From NCBI GenBank assembly GCA_963702055.1, contig OY969702.1, forward strand, positions 1,798,001 to 1,862,000: a stretch of DNA of 64,000 bases, written 5' to 3'. Of the stretch, positions 1 to 7,838 are shown piece by piece. This stretch comes from CAWINX01 sp963702055 (GTDB taxonomy: Bacteria > Actinomycetota > Thermoleophilia > Solirubrobacterales > 70-9). Every line of letters begins with the position of its first letter. Position 1 is the first letter of the stretch. Position numbers and translations under genes: made by a program. The notes below the pieces were generated by a model that ran no database searches, was not told the DNA's origin, and worked only from the letters and a program-made list of their open reading frames with translations.

Positions 1-1022
1 CGGGCGTATCGAGGCACGTACGATCATCGCTGGGCATCGCGCCCTCCCGGTTCACCCAACCGAGCACCGAACTATTTCCGTTCGAGAGGCTGCGGTCGTC
101 CAGGGGTTTCCAATGGATTACTTCTTTTGCGGCCCCCGGTCCGAGCAGCCCCTTCAGGTCGCCAATGCTGTACCACCACCGCTCGCGACCGCCGTTGCAC
201 GCCATCTTAGAGCTCGCGCCTGAATGCGCGGCGGCGTGATTTGGCGTACCAGTAATTCATGCGCTCTCAAGCTCGGACATCGTCTCTTCGATGTCCAGCC
301 GGTTGTTGCCTCGCGCCGGACAGGTTTTCGCGCGCGCTTTGCGAGACCAATATCGTGCCCCACCCCGCCAGTATCCAGCTCGTCTTGCGCCTCACGCCCC
401 CGGTCCTGCCGGGTGCCCGTTGGACACCCTTCCGCTCGGGCATCCCACTGTCCCAACGTAGTTGTGACATTGGGATGCCCGAGCGGCCCAGGGGCGTGAG
501 GCGCATTCTGGACGGATTGGACGGGGTGGGTGGCGGGATCAAACAACAGATAGGAACACCAAAAGAAATCAAAATCAGTTCTCCTCTTGCACCACTCCTC
601 CCAGGACAACAAAAAGAAACGAAGGTCGGTCGACGGCCGCAATCGGAGTAAGGAGGTAGGTGTAGCGGCAGCCGGTGAGGCGAGCGGGTCGGTATTGGAT
701 GGCCGGCCAATCGCTGATCTTGGTTGTCCGTTCAACTACATCGGCGGCGCCACTGGCCGGAACCCGGGGTCGTCTGCCACAACTTGTCGATGCCGGTGCT
801 CACCGCTGTTGCCATCGCCTCGCGGAGCGGCCCTGGCTCTCTCGCTGCCATTGGAGCAAACCGGCCGCTTCGCGCGTCAATCAGACGGCGCAGGCCTCCG
901 GCAGGGTCGCGCGCGGTCTCCTGGTGACTGACGCGCTCGGACCGGCCCGCTCTTTTCAGGCAGCGTCGATCCCGTGCCGCTCAGCGGGACCGGCGATGAG
1001 AAGAAGGAGCGAAGGAGAACCC
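1..1022. other. No supported gene; non-coding left end containing a large palindrome
   Basis: No reading frame here has a convincing start, ribosome binding site and protein-like composition. The open frames on both strands overlap each other and partly mirror one another because the DNA is palindromic around 361-530. The only structure I can support is that palindrome, listed separately. The stretch sits directly upstream of the ParB-like gene, so it could hold partition, replication or transfer sites. Confidence 0.5.
361..530. repeat. Large imperfect palindrome (nested inverted repeats)
   Basis: Inner arms 433-457 and 461-485 pair over 25 positions with two mismatches around a 3-nt loop (GTA); the outer 15 pairs (433-447 with 471-485) are perfect. 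A second pair of perfect 14-nt arms, 387-400 (GCGCCTCACGCCCC) and 491-504, encloses it, and weaker complementarity continues to about 361 and 530. The left side has an extra 32-nt segment (401-432) that can form its own small hairpin. A cruciform of this size upstream of a ParB-like gene suggests a replication, transfer or recombination site, but no specific function is shown. Confidence 0.8.
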
Positions 1023-2393
1023 ATGCCAACAGCGACCGAGCGACCGACCCCTCATACCGTGGAGATGGTCCCCCTGGACCAGATCCACACCGCCGGAAAC
1101 GTCCGGCAAAAGCTGGAGAACCTGGACGGCCTGGCGGCCTCGATCAAGCGACACGGCATGCTCACCGCCGTCGCAGTGACACTGCGCGACGACGGTCGGT
1201 ATGACCTGGTGGCCGGCTTCCGGCGCGTGGCCGCGGCCACCAAGGCCGGGCTCGCCTCCGTCCCCGCCGTCATACGCGACAGCGCCGACGAGGCGGAGCA
1301 CCTCCGCCGCCAGCTGGCCGAGAACGTCGACCGGGAGGGACTGCCCGACCTTGACCAGGGCAAGGCCATCCAGCAGCTCCTCGATCTTGGCGTCGCGATC
1401 GAGGATGTCGCCGAGACGGTGCAGACAACACCTGAGAACGTCCATGCCTGGGCCGGCCTCCTGAGACTGCCGCACAAGGTCCGCCGGCTCATTGAGCGCG
1501 GACGGATGAGCGCCGGCGAGGCCTACCCGCTGGTCTCGTTGCTCGATGATCGGGCCACCATGCGCGCCGCCCTTGATCACATCGAATCCGGGTTCGAGGT
1601 GGACGAAGCCGTCACCATCGTCCGGCGTGACCGGGAGCGCGAACAGGCGCTCGTCGCCGCCCGCGAGAAGCTTGAGGCCGAAGGCTGCCCCATCGTCGAC
1701 GCGCCTCAGTATGGATGGTACTCATCCAAATCGAAGGTCGGGCGTCTCGGGAAGGGTCACGGTGATGTCCACATCCCGCTGCGCAAGCACTCGAAGATGG
1801 CGTGCCACGCCGCCTACGTCTCTCCACATGACGCCACCGTTGTCTACGTCTGCACAGACCGCAAGGCCCACGCGGGCGTCGAGGGCAGCGGCGTTCCGGA
1901 TCTGCGCGCCGAGCGGGCCGCCAGGCGCGCGGAGGCCAAGGCATTGAAGGAAGCTCACGTGCGCCGCTTCGCCAAGCTTCGCGATGCGGTTCGTGGCGGT
2001 GCCATCGACAAGGACGTGGCCGTCAGCCACGTCCTGCGGTTGAGCATCGGCGACGCGGACCGCAAGGTCCAGGCCGCCGCCGCGGCCATCCTCGGACTGT
2101 CTGTCTCGGGGAACGCCTATGACGCTGAGCGTGATGCTCTCCTGGCCCACGCAGCAGGCAGCGGTGAGGGCCTCATCGACGTGGCGCTCGCCGTCGCCAT
2201 CGCTCGCGGTGAAAAGGCCCTGACCACCGACCGGTTCGACTGGCACAGCGAGGTCGTGGCGGAACACGCCCGCCTCATCCGAGCGACCGGCGTACATGAG
2301 TTCACTCCCGTCGAGAAGGATCTCATTGCTCAGAGGAGCCCGTACCGTGGCGAGCAGGAAGCCGCGGCCCCGGCAGATCCGGCGGCTGCCTAG
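1023..2393 (+). CDS. ParB/Spo0J-family protein
   Basis: A 456-residue protein. The N-terminal ParB nuclease-like domain (about residues 15-105) shows the family pattern: a DQI...NVR stretch, a self/alternative segment (ASIKRHGMLTAV), the VAGFRR box in place of GERR, and the QLAENVDREGL motif. A helix-turn-helix region follows (about 115-180). The C-terminal half is alanine-rich, charged and unassigned; family members often dimerise or bind partners there. The ATG at 1023 is chosen because GAAGGAG sequences lie just upstream, although the frame stays open to 675. No ParA gene is visible nearby. It may help partition or regulate a mobile element rather than the chromosome; that is inferred from the neighbouring conjugation genes. 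Confidence 0.85.
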   Translation: MPTATERPTPHTVEMVPLDQIHTAGNVRQKLENLDGLAASIKRHGMLTAVAVTLRDDGRYDLVAGFRRVAAATKAGLASVPAVIRDSADEAEHLRRQLAENVDREGLPDLDQGKAIQQLLDLGVAIEDVAETVQTTPENVHAWAGLLRLPHKVRRLIERGRMSAGEAYPLVSLLDDRATMRAALDHIESGFEVDEAVTIVRRDREREQALVAAREKLEAEGCPIVDAPQYGWYSSKSKVGRLGKGHGDVHIPLRKHSKMACHAAYVSPHDATVVYVCTDRKAHAGVEGSGVPDLRAERAARRAEAKALKEAHVRRFAKLRDAVRGGAIDKDVAVSHVLRLSIGDADRKVQAAAAAILGLSVSGNAYDAERDALLAHAAGSGEGLIDVALAVAIARGEKALTTDRFDWHSEVVAEHARLIRATGVHEFTPVEKDLIAQRSPYRGEQEAAAPADPAAA

Positions 2394-2564
2394 CAATCGC
2401 GGGGCGGGGAGGCCGCGTACGGCCTCTTCGTCCTGCTCCCCCCCAGGGATCCCGCCGGGAGTCGGCCAGCCTGCCCCCTCCGCGCTGAAGCGGTCGTTTC
2501 GGGATCGCCCCATCGACCTGCTGCCTCGGACGAGAATCGACCCGACGCCTGCATGTCGTCCAAA

Positions 2565-3056
2565 CTACGGGATCAGCGCCGCCAGACAACCCTCTTCCGT
2601 CGCAATCACCATATCTGGCCGGTTGCGGTATTCGAGACCGTACGCATGGGCGACCGAACTAGGGTCGGCGCTGGTATTCCATTCGGAGGCGAGTTGCGAA
2701 AGAGGCTCGCTCCCGCAGATGCCCTTGGCGATTTCATACTGCTGTTTCTCTTCGCTTGTCCACGCAGCAGGCGGTCCGCTGGCTTCTTCGGCTTCAGGCT
2801 TGGGTTCCGGTTCGGGTTCGGCTTCCCCTTCGCGTTCGCGTTCGCGTTCGCGTTCGCGTTCGCGGCGATGCTTCTTTATCTCATGCCGGAGCTTTTGCGC
2901 TGCGCGCCGTTGGGCGGCTCGGACTTCGGCCGCTTCGACTGCGCTTTCGGTTTCTGTGGGTTCGACCCGTTCGGTCGACGCCCCACCGCTCGACTGCCCG
3001 CATCCCGCCATGGCAAGCGCCAGCACGGCCACTAGAAAGACTGCCACCTTGCGCAT
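2565..3056 (-). CDS. Putative lipoprotein with Arg-Glu and Glu-Pro low-complexity tracts
   Basis: A 163-residue protein with a short signal sequence ending in a lipobox (LAMAGC, Cys19), so it is probably a lipid-anchored cell-surface protein. The middle has a charged stretch dominated by alternating Arg-Glu residues (from a TTCGCG hexamer run on the + strand at about 2831-2865), then an alternating Glu-Pro stretch. The C-terminal 60 residues (from about AAWTSEEKQQYEIAK) contain two cysteines and look globular. I do not recognise the family. The gene ends convergently towards the parB-like gene. Confidence 0.7.
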   Translation of the reverse strand: MRKVAVFLVAVLALAMAGCGQSSGGASTERVEPTETESAVEAAEVRAAQRRAAQKLRHEIKKHRREREREREREREGEAEPEPEPKPEAEEASGPPAAWTSEEKQQYEIAKGICGSEPLSQLASEWNTSADPSSVAHAYGLEYRNRPDMVIATEEGCLAALIP

Positions 3057-3485
3057 CCCGTCTCCCCCGGTTGATTGGCGCGGGCATCCTATACGCGGCT
3101 CTTAGGCCGGCGAGGGCAGAGGATATTCCCGAACGCTGGCCTGGGCCAGCGGCCTCCCGCCACTATCGCTTTTCGTCCGTTGCGGGCATCTCCGGCACCG
3201 CAACCGAGACGCTCGCAACCACGCGAGAGCAGAAGTTCGTCGACCTCGCATATGCGCTTGTCGCAGAGCAAGACGACGCGGGATGGATGGAGTGATCCGC
3301 GCGACCGAGGGCCACCGCATACAACATGGCGGAGTCCTTCGCAGCCCTGGCCGCGCGCTCGCGATCACGACCACCTCAATCGAGTGGCCGGATTCCGACG
3401 GGGCGCCGCAATGAGTCAGATCCCGAGCACCGGGGTCGGCACATCTGCATGCACGATCATTTGCTGTCATGTATTATGACGCGAA
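3057..3485. other. Intergenic, no supported gene
   Basis: 429 bases between the divergent lipoprotein and TetR genes. Open frames on both strands are short, overlapping and without ribosome binding sites. The only recognisable element is the operator-like dyad and TATTAT box at its right end. Confidence 0.5.
3466..3480. promoter_or_regulatory. Operator-like dyad overlapping a -10 box
   Basis: GTCAT (3466-3470) and ATGAC (3476-3480) form a perfect 5+5 dyad with a 5-nt spacer. A TATTAT hexamer at 3472-3477 lies inside it, 8 nt before the TetR start at 3486. That spacing would give a leaderless transcript. Self-repression by the TetR protein is the natural inference; no clear -35 is seen. Confidence 0.45.
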
Positions 3486-4094
3486 ATGCCAAGCGCTTCT
3501 GAACCCGACACGCGCCCGTATCGCATGGTCCACCGCGCCGAGGCGTTCGCCGAGACCCGCCAGGCGATCCTCGACGCGGCGAACGAGATCCGCGATCCGC
3601 GCACGCCGCTGTCGGTGGTCGCCGCCAAGGCCGGGGTCTCCGAGCGCACCGTCCTGCGTCATTTCGGTAGTCGCGACGGATTGATCGCGGCAGCGATCGA
3701 CGAGGGCACCGCTCGCGACGAAGCGGAACGCTTCGCTGCCCCGGCGGGCGACATCCCGGGTGCCGTCGCCTCCCTCGTAACGCACTACGAGACCGCCGGA
3801 GACCGGATACTCCGCCTGCTCGCCGAAGAGGGCGCCGACCCACAGATCGACGAGATCCTCGCTGGCGGGCGTGCCATCCACTGGCGCTGGGTCGAGGAGA
3901 AGCTCGGCCCGCTGCTCGGCGGCCAGAGCGGATCGCAGCGGCGTCGTCGGCTCGCCCAGCTGGCGGCGATCTGCGACGTCTACACCTGGAAGGTGATGCG
4001 TCGTGACGGGGGCCTCGGGCGCGCCGAGACCGAACGCTCGATCCGCGAGCTGATCGAGGCCGTCATCGGTTCGCAGGAGGGACTCGCTCGATGA
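3486..4094 (+). CDS. TetR/AcrR-family transcriptional regulator
   Basis: A 202-residue protein with a TetR N-terminal DNA-binding domain: AILDAANEIRD leads into a helix-turn-helix (about residues 38-66) with VVAAKAGVSERTVLRHFGS, close to the family consensus. The rest is the variable ligand-binding domain. It overlaps the downstream glycosyltransferase by 4 nt (ATGA), so the two are translationally coupled. The start sits within about 9 nt of a TATTAT box, suggesting leaderless expression, and the dyad there is a good autoregulatory operator candidate. Confidence 0.85.
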   Translation: MPSASEPDTRPYRMVHRAEAFAETRQAILDAANEIRDPRTPLSVVAAKAGVSERTVLRHFGSRDGLIAAAIDEGTARDEAERFAAPAGDIPGAVASLVTHYETAGDRILRLLAEEGADPQIDEILAGGRAIHWRWVEEKLGPLLGGQSGSQRRRRLAQLAAICDVYTWKVMRRDGGLGRAETERSIRELIEAVIGSQEGLAR

Positions 4095-5389
4095 GAATCG
4101 CGATCCTCGGAGAGGGCACGCGCGGCGACATCTGGCCACTGATCGCGCTCGGGGCGCATATGAGGCGCCGAGGTCACGAGGTCGCGGTCGTGGGCAGCGA
4201 GGAATTTCGCACGATGGCCGGAGCGGCAGGCTCGCGCTTCGTCGCCCTGCCGGCCAGCCGCTCCGTATATCTGGCCAGCGACGAGGGCCAGCGATCGCTG
4301 CGCAAGGGAGAGCTCACGCAGATGCGGGGGACGCAAAGCTTCCTTCGCCTGCATCGCCAGGGGATCGAGGACGCGCTGATCGACGCCACCGAAGGGGCCG
4401 ACGCGCTCGTCGCGGGGCACAACGTCCAGGACCTCGCCCAGTCCCTCGCGATCACCCGGGGAATCCCGCAGGCGGTGGTGAACCTCTTTCCGCTCGGGCC
4501 GACCGCAGAGTTCGCGCCACCCCTGCTGACGACCCGCCGGCTGCCCGTCCCTGCCCTGCGCTTGGCTGCCCACCGCCTCCTCATTCACCTCTGGTGGCGC
4601 GGAAACCTCGATGCCCAGCGGTCCTTCGCCACGAGGTTGGGCCTCTCGCACCCGCCGCGATCGTCCCTTCATCTCTGCAACGACCCCCGCACCCTGGTGC
4701 TTCAGGCGTTCAGCCCCAGCGTCCTGCCGAAGCCGCGCGATTGGCCCGACAACTGGGCGGTCACCGGCTTCTGGCAGCTGCCGAGCGCCGTCCGCGGCCC
4801 CCTCGGCGAGGGGCTTCCGGCTGACCTCGCGGCCTGGATCGACGCCGGCGAGCCGCCGGTCTTCCTCGGCTTCGGCAGCATGCCGATGCTCGATCCCGAC
4901 GGGTTCCTTGCGATGGCGACCGAGGTGACCCGCTCACTCGGGGTCCGGGCGGTCGTAAATATGCCGTCGGCTGCTCGCGATGCGTCGGCGGCCGACCAAC
5001 CGGACCACCTGCGAACGGTCGGCTCGGTGGATCACGAGCGCCTTCTCCCGCGCTGCTCGGCAGCCGTGCATCACGGCGGTGCCGGCACGCTCGCCGCCTC
5101 GCTGCGGGCGGGCCTGCCGACGATGGTCTGCTCGGTCTGGGCCGACCAGCCGTTCTGGGGCAAGCGCATGGAAACGCTCGGCGTCGGCGCCCATGTGTCG
5201 TTCAAGCGCCTCGACGCGCGTCAGCTCGAAGCGGGCTTGCGAACGCTTCTCTCAGAACCCGTGCGCGAGCGCGCCGTCGCACTCGGGGCAGCGATCCGCG
5301 CGGAGGGCGATGGCACCGAGCGGGCCACTGAGTTGCTCGACGAGTGGCTGCTCACTGCTGAGCCCTTTTCAACGTCACCCCGGGGCTGA
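4091..5389 (+). CDS. GT1-family (UGT-like) glycosyltransferase
   Basis: A 432-residue protein of the MurG/UGT fold. The N-terminus MRIAILGEGTRGDIWPLIAL is the usual acceptor-domain start (G-x-x-G-D, P/L-x-A-L). The C-terminal nucleotide-sugar domain has the PSPG-like signature: HHGGAGTLAASLRAGLP at about residue 327, then ADQPFWGKRMETLGVG. Related enzymes glycosylate sterols, antibiotics or macrolides; the acceptor here is unknown. It is co-transcribed with the TetR gene, which suggests ligand-induced expression such as drug or xenobiotic glycosylation. That role is inferred. Confidence 0.85.
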   Translation: MRIAILGEGTRGDIWPLIALGAHMRRRGHEVAVVGSEEFRTMAGAAGSRFVALPASRSVYLASDEGQRSLRKGELTQMRGTQSFLRLHRQGIEDALIDATEGADALVAGHNVQDLAQSLAITRGIPQAVVNLFPLGPTAEFAPPLLTTRRLPVPALRLAAHRLLIHLWWRGNLDAQRSFATRLGLSHPPRSSLHLCNDPRTLVLQAFSPSVLPKPRDWPDNWAVTGFWQLPSAVRGPLGEGLPADLAAWIDAGEPPVFLGFGSMPMLDPDGFLAMATEVTRSLGVRAVVNMPSAARDASAADQPDHLRTVGSVDHERLLPRCSAAVHHGGAGTLAASLRAGLPTMVCSVWADQPFWGKRMETLGVGAHVSFKRLDARQLEAGLRTLLSEPVRERAVALGAAIRAEGDGTERATELLDEWLLTAEPFSTSPRG

Positions 5390-5417
5390 CGGACATCGTG
5401 TGCCCCTGGGTGGCATG

Positions 5418-5441
5418 CGCTTTCGCTTAGCGCGAAGAGCG
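5418..5441. terminator. Possible bidirectional hairpin terminator
   Basis: CGCTTTCGC (5418-5426) pairs with the following GCGAAGAGCG (5432-5441) with one bulged base around a short loop. It lies 28 nt after the glycosyltransferase stop and before the convergent winged-helix gene. There is no T-tract. Confidence 0.4.
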
Positions 5442-5552
5442 AGCGTCTCCGCCACGGGCCAGCTCGCTGTCGCAATGGACGAAGAGCAAAAGCGGTACCA
5501 CGCACTTCGTCCCGCTCCCCAGACGGATCGCCGCCGGGGTCTGGTCGCCACC

Positions 5553-5903
5553 CTATTTGACGGCGTAGCCTTTGCCTTTCTTCACGATCAATTTGTCGGA
5601 CCGGGCCTTGTGGATCAACCCGTGGACCTGGCCCGAGCTGATCCCCATCTCGCCCGCGATCTCCGAAACCGGAGCGCCCGGCTTGGCTTTGATGACCGTC
5701 AGAAGTTCCTCGCGGCGTTGCCCCCGGGCCGCCCTGCGGGCGCGCCGACGGCGCCTCGGCTTGCGGGCTCCAGCCCTGCCGTCGGCCGGGCCGGCACCGC
5801 CACCGAGCTGCCTCAGAGCTTCAGTCACCGTCTTCTCCTCAGCCCGCAGCTCGTCTAACCGAGTCTCAAGCAACTCTCTGGCCTGACCCAGTGTGTCCGC
5901 CAA
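5553..5903 (-). CDS. Small winged-helix DNA-binding protein
   Basis: A 116-residue protein. Residues 1-33 form a charged helix (LGQARELLETRLDELRAEEK). A basic Arg/Ala-rich linker follows (about 45-65). The C-terminal 50 residues form a compact HTH: GQRREELLTVIKAKPGAPVS, then a turn and recognition helix (MGISSGQVHGLIHKARSDK), ending in KGKGYAVK, which looks like a wing. The layout resembles small MarR-like or H-NS/Lsr2-like actinobacterial nucleoid proteins (coiled coil, basic linker, DNA-binding tail). It is convergent with the glycosyltransferase gene. Target unknown. Confidence 0.7.
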   Translation of the reverse strand: MADTLGQARELLETRLDELRAEEKTVTEALRQLGGGAGPADGRAGARKPRRRRRARRAARGQRREELLTVIKAKPGAPVSEIAGEMGISSGQVHGLIHKARSDKLIVKKGKGYAVK

Positions 5904-6099
5904 GATCCACTCCTCTCAATTCGACAGTGCCAGGGCGGAACCATACGGATAACGTCGCCGTCGCTTCGTCCAGGTGGCGCGCGACCAGCCCGGACACATT
6001 GAATCTCGTGTCGGATCCCGGCCGCCGCCGTTCGCCGGATCAAGGCGTTGATGGCCGATCCGTCCCACCTGCATCTCCCGTACCGGCGACAATTGCGCC

Positions 6100-6768
6100 A
6101 TGGCAAGAGACGATCTCTCCAAAGCTGCCGATGCGATCGCCCAGCTCGGCTGTGGGTCCGAACTCACAGCCACGATTCGCGCCATTGAGACATCGCTGGC
6201 AGGCAAGCAGCGGCGCGCGGCCGAGCGGACGATCACCAACCATGAGATTGACGAAGCCGTGCTCAAGGGCGCCCTCAAGATCAAGGACCTTGCCGGACAG
6301 ATACACGTTGTCATCCATGCAGTCGGCATCCTCGTCGTGCTCCCGCACATCCTGCAGCGGGACGAGCGCATCGAATCGGTTTCGCTCGGTGCCGGCAACA
6401 CCGGACGCGAGCACGACCTGGTCACCGACCGCCGAATTGCCGAGTTCAAGTTCATCCAGTGGCGAGGCGGCGCGGAGTCGATCCGCCAGAACAGTCTGTT
6501 CATAGACCTGTTCAACCTCGCTTCGTCCAAGACGAAGAAGGCCCGCTACATGTATGTCGTCGATCGGGAGCACCCCGACCGCTTTCTCTCCAACCGGCGC
6601 GCGATCTCCAGCGTGTTGAGCCGAAACGCAGCAGCAGCGGCCCGCTTCAAGTCCTTGCACGGCGAGCGGTTCAAGACCGTTGCCGATTACGCGGAGTACA
6701 TCCAGGACCGCGTTGAGATAGTGGACCTGCGAGACGTGGTGCCGGCCTTTGGTGGCGCATCGGCGTAG
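6100..6768 (+). CDS. Hypothetical protein with a possible PD-(D/E)XK nuclease motif
   Basis: A 222-residue protein. Its centre reads GREHDLVTDRRIAEFKFIQW, which resembles the D-x(n)-E-x-K active site of PD-(D/E)XK nucleases: a core Asp in HDLVTD, then E-x-K on the next strand. The N-terminal third is helical (LSKAADAIAQLG... ). The tail SVLSRNAAAAARFKSLHGER and the YAEYIQDR segment look helical. There is no methyltransferase or specificity gene beside it, so a classic restriction system is not evident. It could be a solitary endonuclease or an effector in the accessory block. Assignment by motif only. Confidence 0.55.
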   Translation: MARDDLSKAADAIAQLGCGSELTATIRAIETSLAGKQRRAAERTITNHEIDEAVLKGALKIKDLAGQIHVVIHAVGILVVLPHILQRDERIESVSLGAGNTGREHDLVTDRRIAEFKFIQWRGGAESIRQNSLFIDLFNLASSKTKKARYMYVVDREHPDRFLSNRRAISSVLSRNAAAAARFKSLHGERFKTVADYAEYIQDRVEIVDLRDVVPAFGGASA

Positions 6769-7086
6769 CGCCCTGCCTCGACCTTGCCCACGGGCACGTG
6801 GCACGGGGGCGTCTGGTGGCGGCTGGCTTCGCCATGGCGTGACCGGGCTCTCTGTTTCCGTCGGGCCACGTCGTTGAGCAGTGACGTCGATCTAGCCGCG
6901 TAGGACAGCAGACCGGCCTCTCAACAGCGTCAAGGGTGAGCGCTGCACGCTCATGAGGGTTCGCGCCTCGACCTTCGGTCTCGCCCCTTGACGCTGCCGG
7001 CCGGCCTGCTCTTGCCCTGCGGCGTCGATCACGTCTCAGCTCCGACGTGGGCGACCAACTTCACCAGGAGCACGGAGGTCACAGCA
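6769..7086. other. Intergenic leader of the ssb operon
   Basis: 318 bases without a supported gene. It contains a long inverted repeat (listed separately) and, just before the ssb start, a GGAGG ribosome binding site. Inside the repeat are smaller hairpins: TGAGCG/CGCTCA around CTGCA, and GACC/GGTC around TTC. Confidence 0.6.
6925..6996. repeat. Inverted repeat with internal hairpins upstream of ssb
   Basis: CAGCGTCAAGGG (6925-6936) and CCCTTGACGCTG (6985-6996) are perfect 12-nt inverted arms separated by 48 nt. The loop can form two further small hairpins, one of them TGAGCG-CTGCA-CGCTCA. The right arm carries TTGACG, like a -35 box. A folded single strand upstream of ssb-ardA recalls the single-stranded promoters of conjugative leading regions (Frpo/ssi type), but this is inferred from position. 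Confidence 0.6.
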
Positions 7087-7494
7087 ATGGCACGAAGCAA
7101 GTCCACCACCAAGGCAACCGCCCCCGAGGCCACTCCGGCCACGGAACAGGCCGAGGAGAAGCGCGTGACGCTCGTTGGGCGTCTCTGCGCCGACCCGGTC
7201 CTTCGCCGCACCAGGTCCGGCAAGGCGGTCACCAGCATCCGCATCGCGGTCAACCCGCCTGACGGCGAGGCCACGTTCCACAGCGTCGTGGTCTGGAACC
7301 GTACCGCCGAGGTCGTCTGCCAGTACCTGCGCAAGGGCCGCGCCGTCGAGGTTGTCGGCCGCGAGCGGGAGCGCTCGTACGAGGCCGCCGACGGCACGCA
7401 GCGGACGGTCACCGAGGTCAGCGCGTACCGCGTCCAGTTCCTGTCCCGTCAGGACCTGGCGCCGGCCGCGGCTCCCGAGAAGGAGGCGGCCTGA
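7087..7494 (+). CDS. ssb: Single-stranded DNA-binding protein
   Basis: A 135-residue protein with a single OB-fold: VTLVGRLCADPVLRRTRSGK, then FHSVVVWNRTAEVVCQYLRK and GRAVEVVGRERERSYEAADG, as in bacterial SSBs. It is shorter than chromosomal SSBs (usually 150-180 residues) and lacks the glycine-rich tail and the acidic DDDIPF-type tip; it ends PAAAPEKEAA. It therefore probably does not recruit the usual host partners. The ATG at 7087 follows GGAGG. It is the first gene of a tightly overlapping operon (ssb, zinc ribbon, ardA, primase). Such genes typically protect DNA entering a recipient by conjugation. Confidence 0.9.
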   Translation: MARSKSTTKATAPEATPATEQAEEKRVTLVGRLCADPVLRRTRSGKAVTSIRIAVNPPDGEATFHSVVVWNRTAEVVCQYLRKGRAVEVVGRERERSYEAADGTQRTVTEVSAYRVQFLSRQDLAPAAAPEKEAA

Positions 7495-7838
7495 TGACCG
7501 CCTCCACCCTCGACCGCATGGTCAGCGTCCTGGTCGGGCCCTCCTGCCCGACCTGCGAACCGGACGACCTGCACCGGGGGGCGCCGTCAGGCGCTCTCCG
7601 GGACGGGCGCTGCCGGGATTGCGGCACCGAGTACCGCTGGTACGAGGAGCCCGAGGAGGACCGGCCCGAGGCTCTCTGCCCCGGGTGCGGCTACCCCTCG
7701 GCGGACGAGAACGGCGACCCGATCACCTGCGAGGACTGCGGCCCGTCCGACTGCGCGTACTGCGGCACCACCGTGTACCGCTGGCAGCTCAGCGAGAACC
7801 TGGCCTGCCAGACCTGCGAGATGGGAGAAGCGGCATGA
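7494..7838 (+). CDS. Cysteine-rich zinc-ribbon protein
   Basis: A 114-residue protein with six C-x2-C pairs (CPTC, CRDC, CPGC, CEDC, CAYC, CQTC), enough for three zinc ribbons. The rest is acidic and polar (YEEPEEDRPE). I do not recognise a specific family. It starts on the stop codon of ssb (TGATG overlap) and overlaps ardA by 4 nt, so the three are translated together. It might bind DNA or RNA or bridge other proteins during DNA transfer; that is inferred from the operon. Confidence 0.8.
   Translation: MTASTLDRMVSVLVGPSCPTCEPDDLHRGAPSGALRDGRCRDCGTEYRWYEEPEEDRPEALCPGCGYPSADENGDPITCEDCGPSDCAYCGTTVYRWQLSENLACQTCEMGEAA

Noticed and set aside
154..735. Long frames on both strands in the left end
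   Set aside because: They mirror each other because of the palindrome, lack ribosome sites and do not look like proteins.
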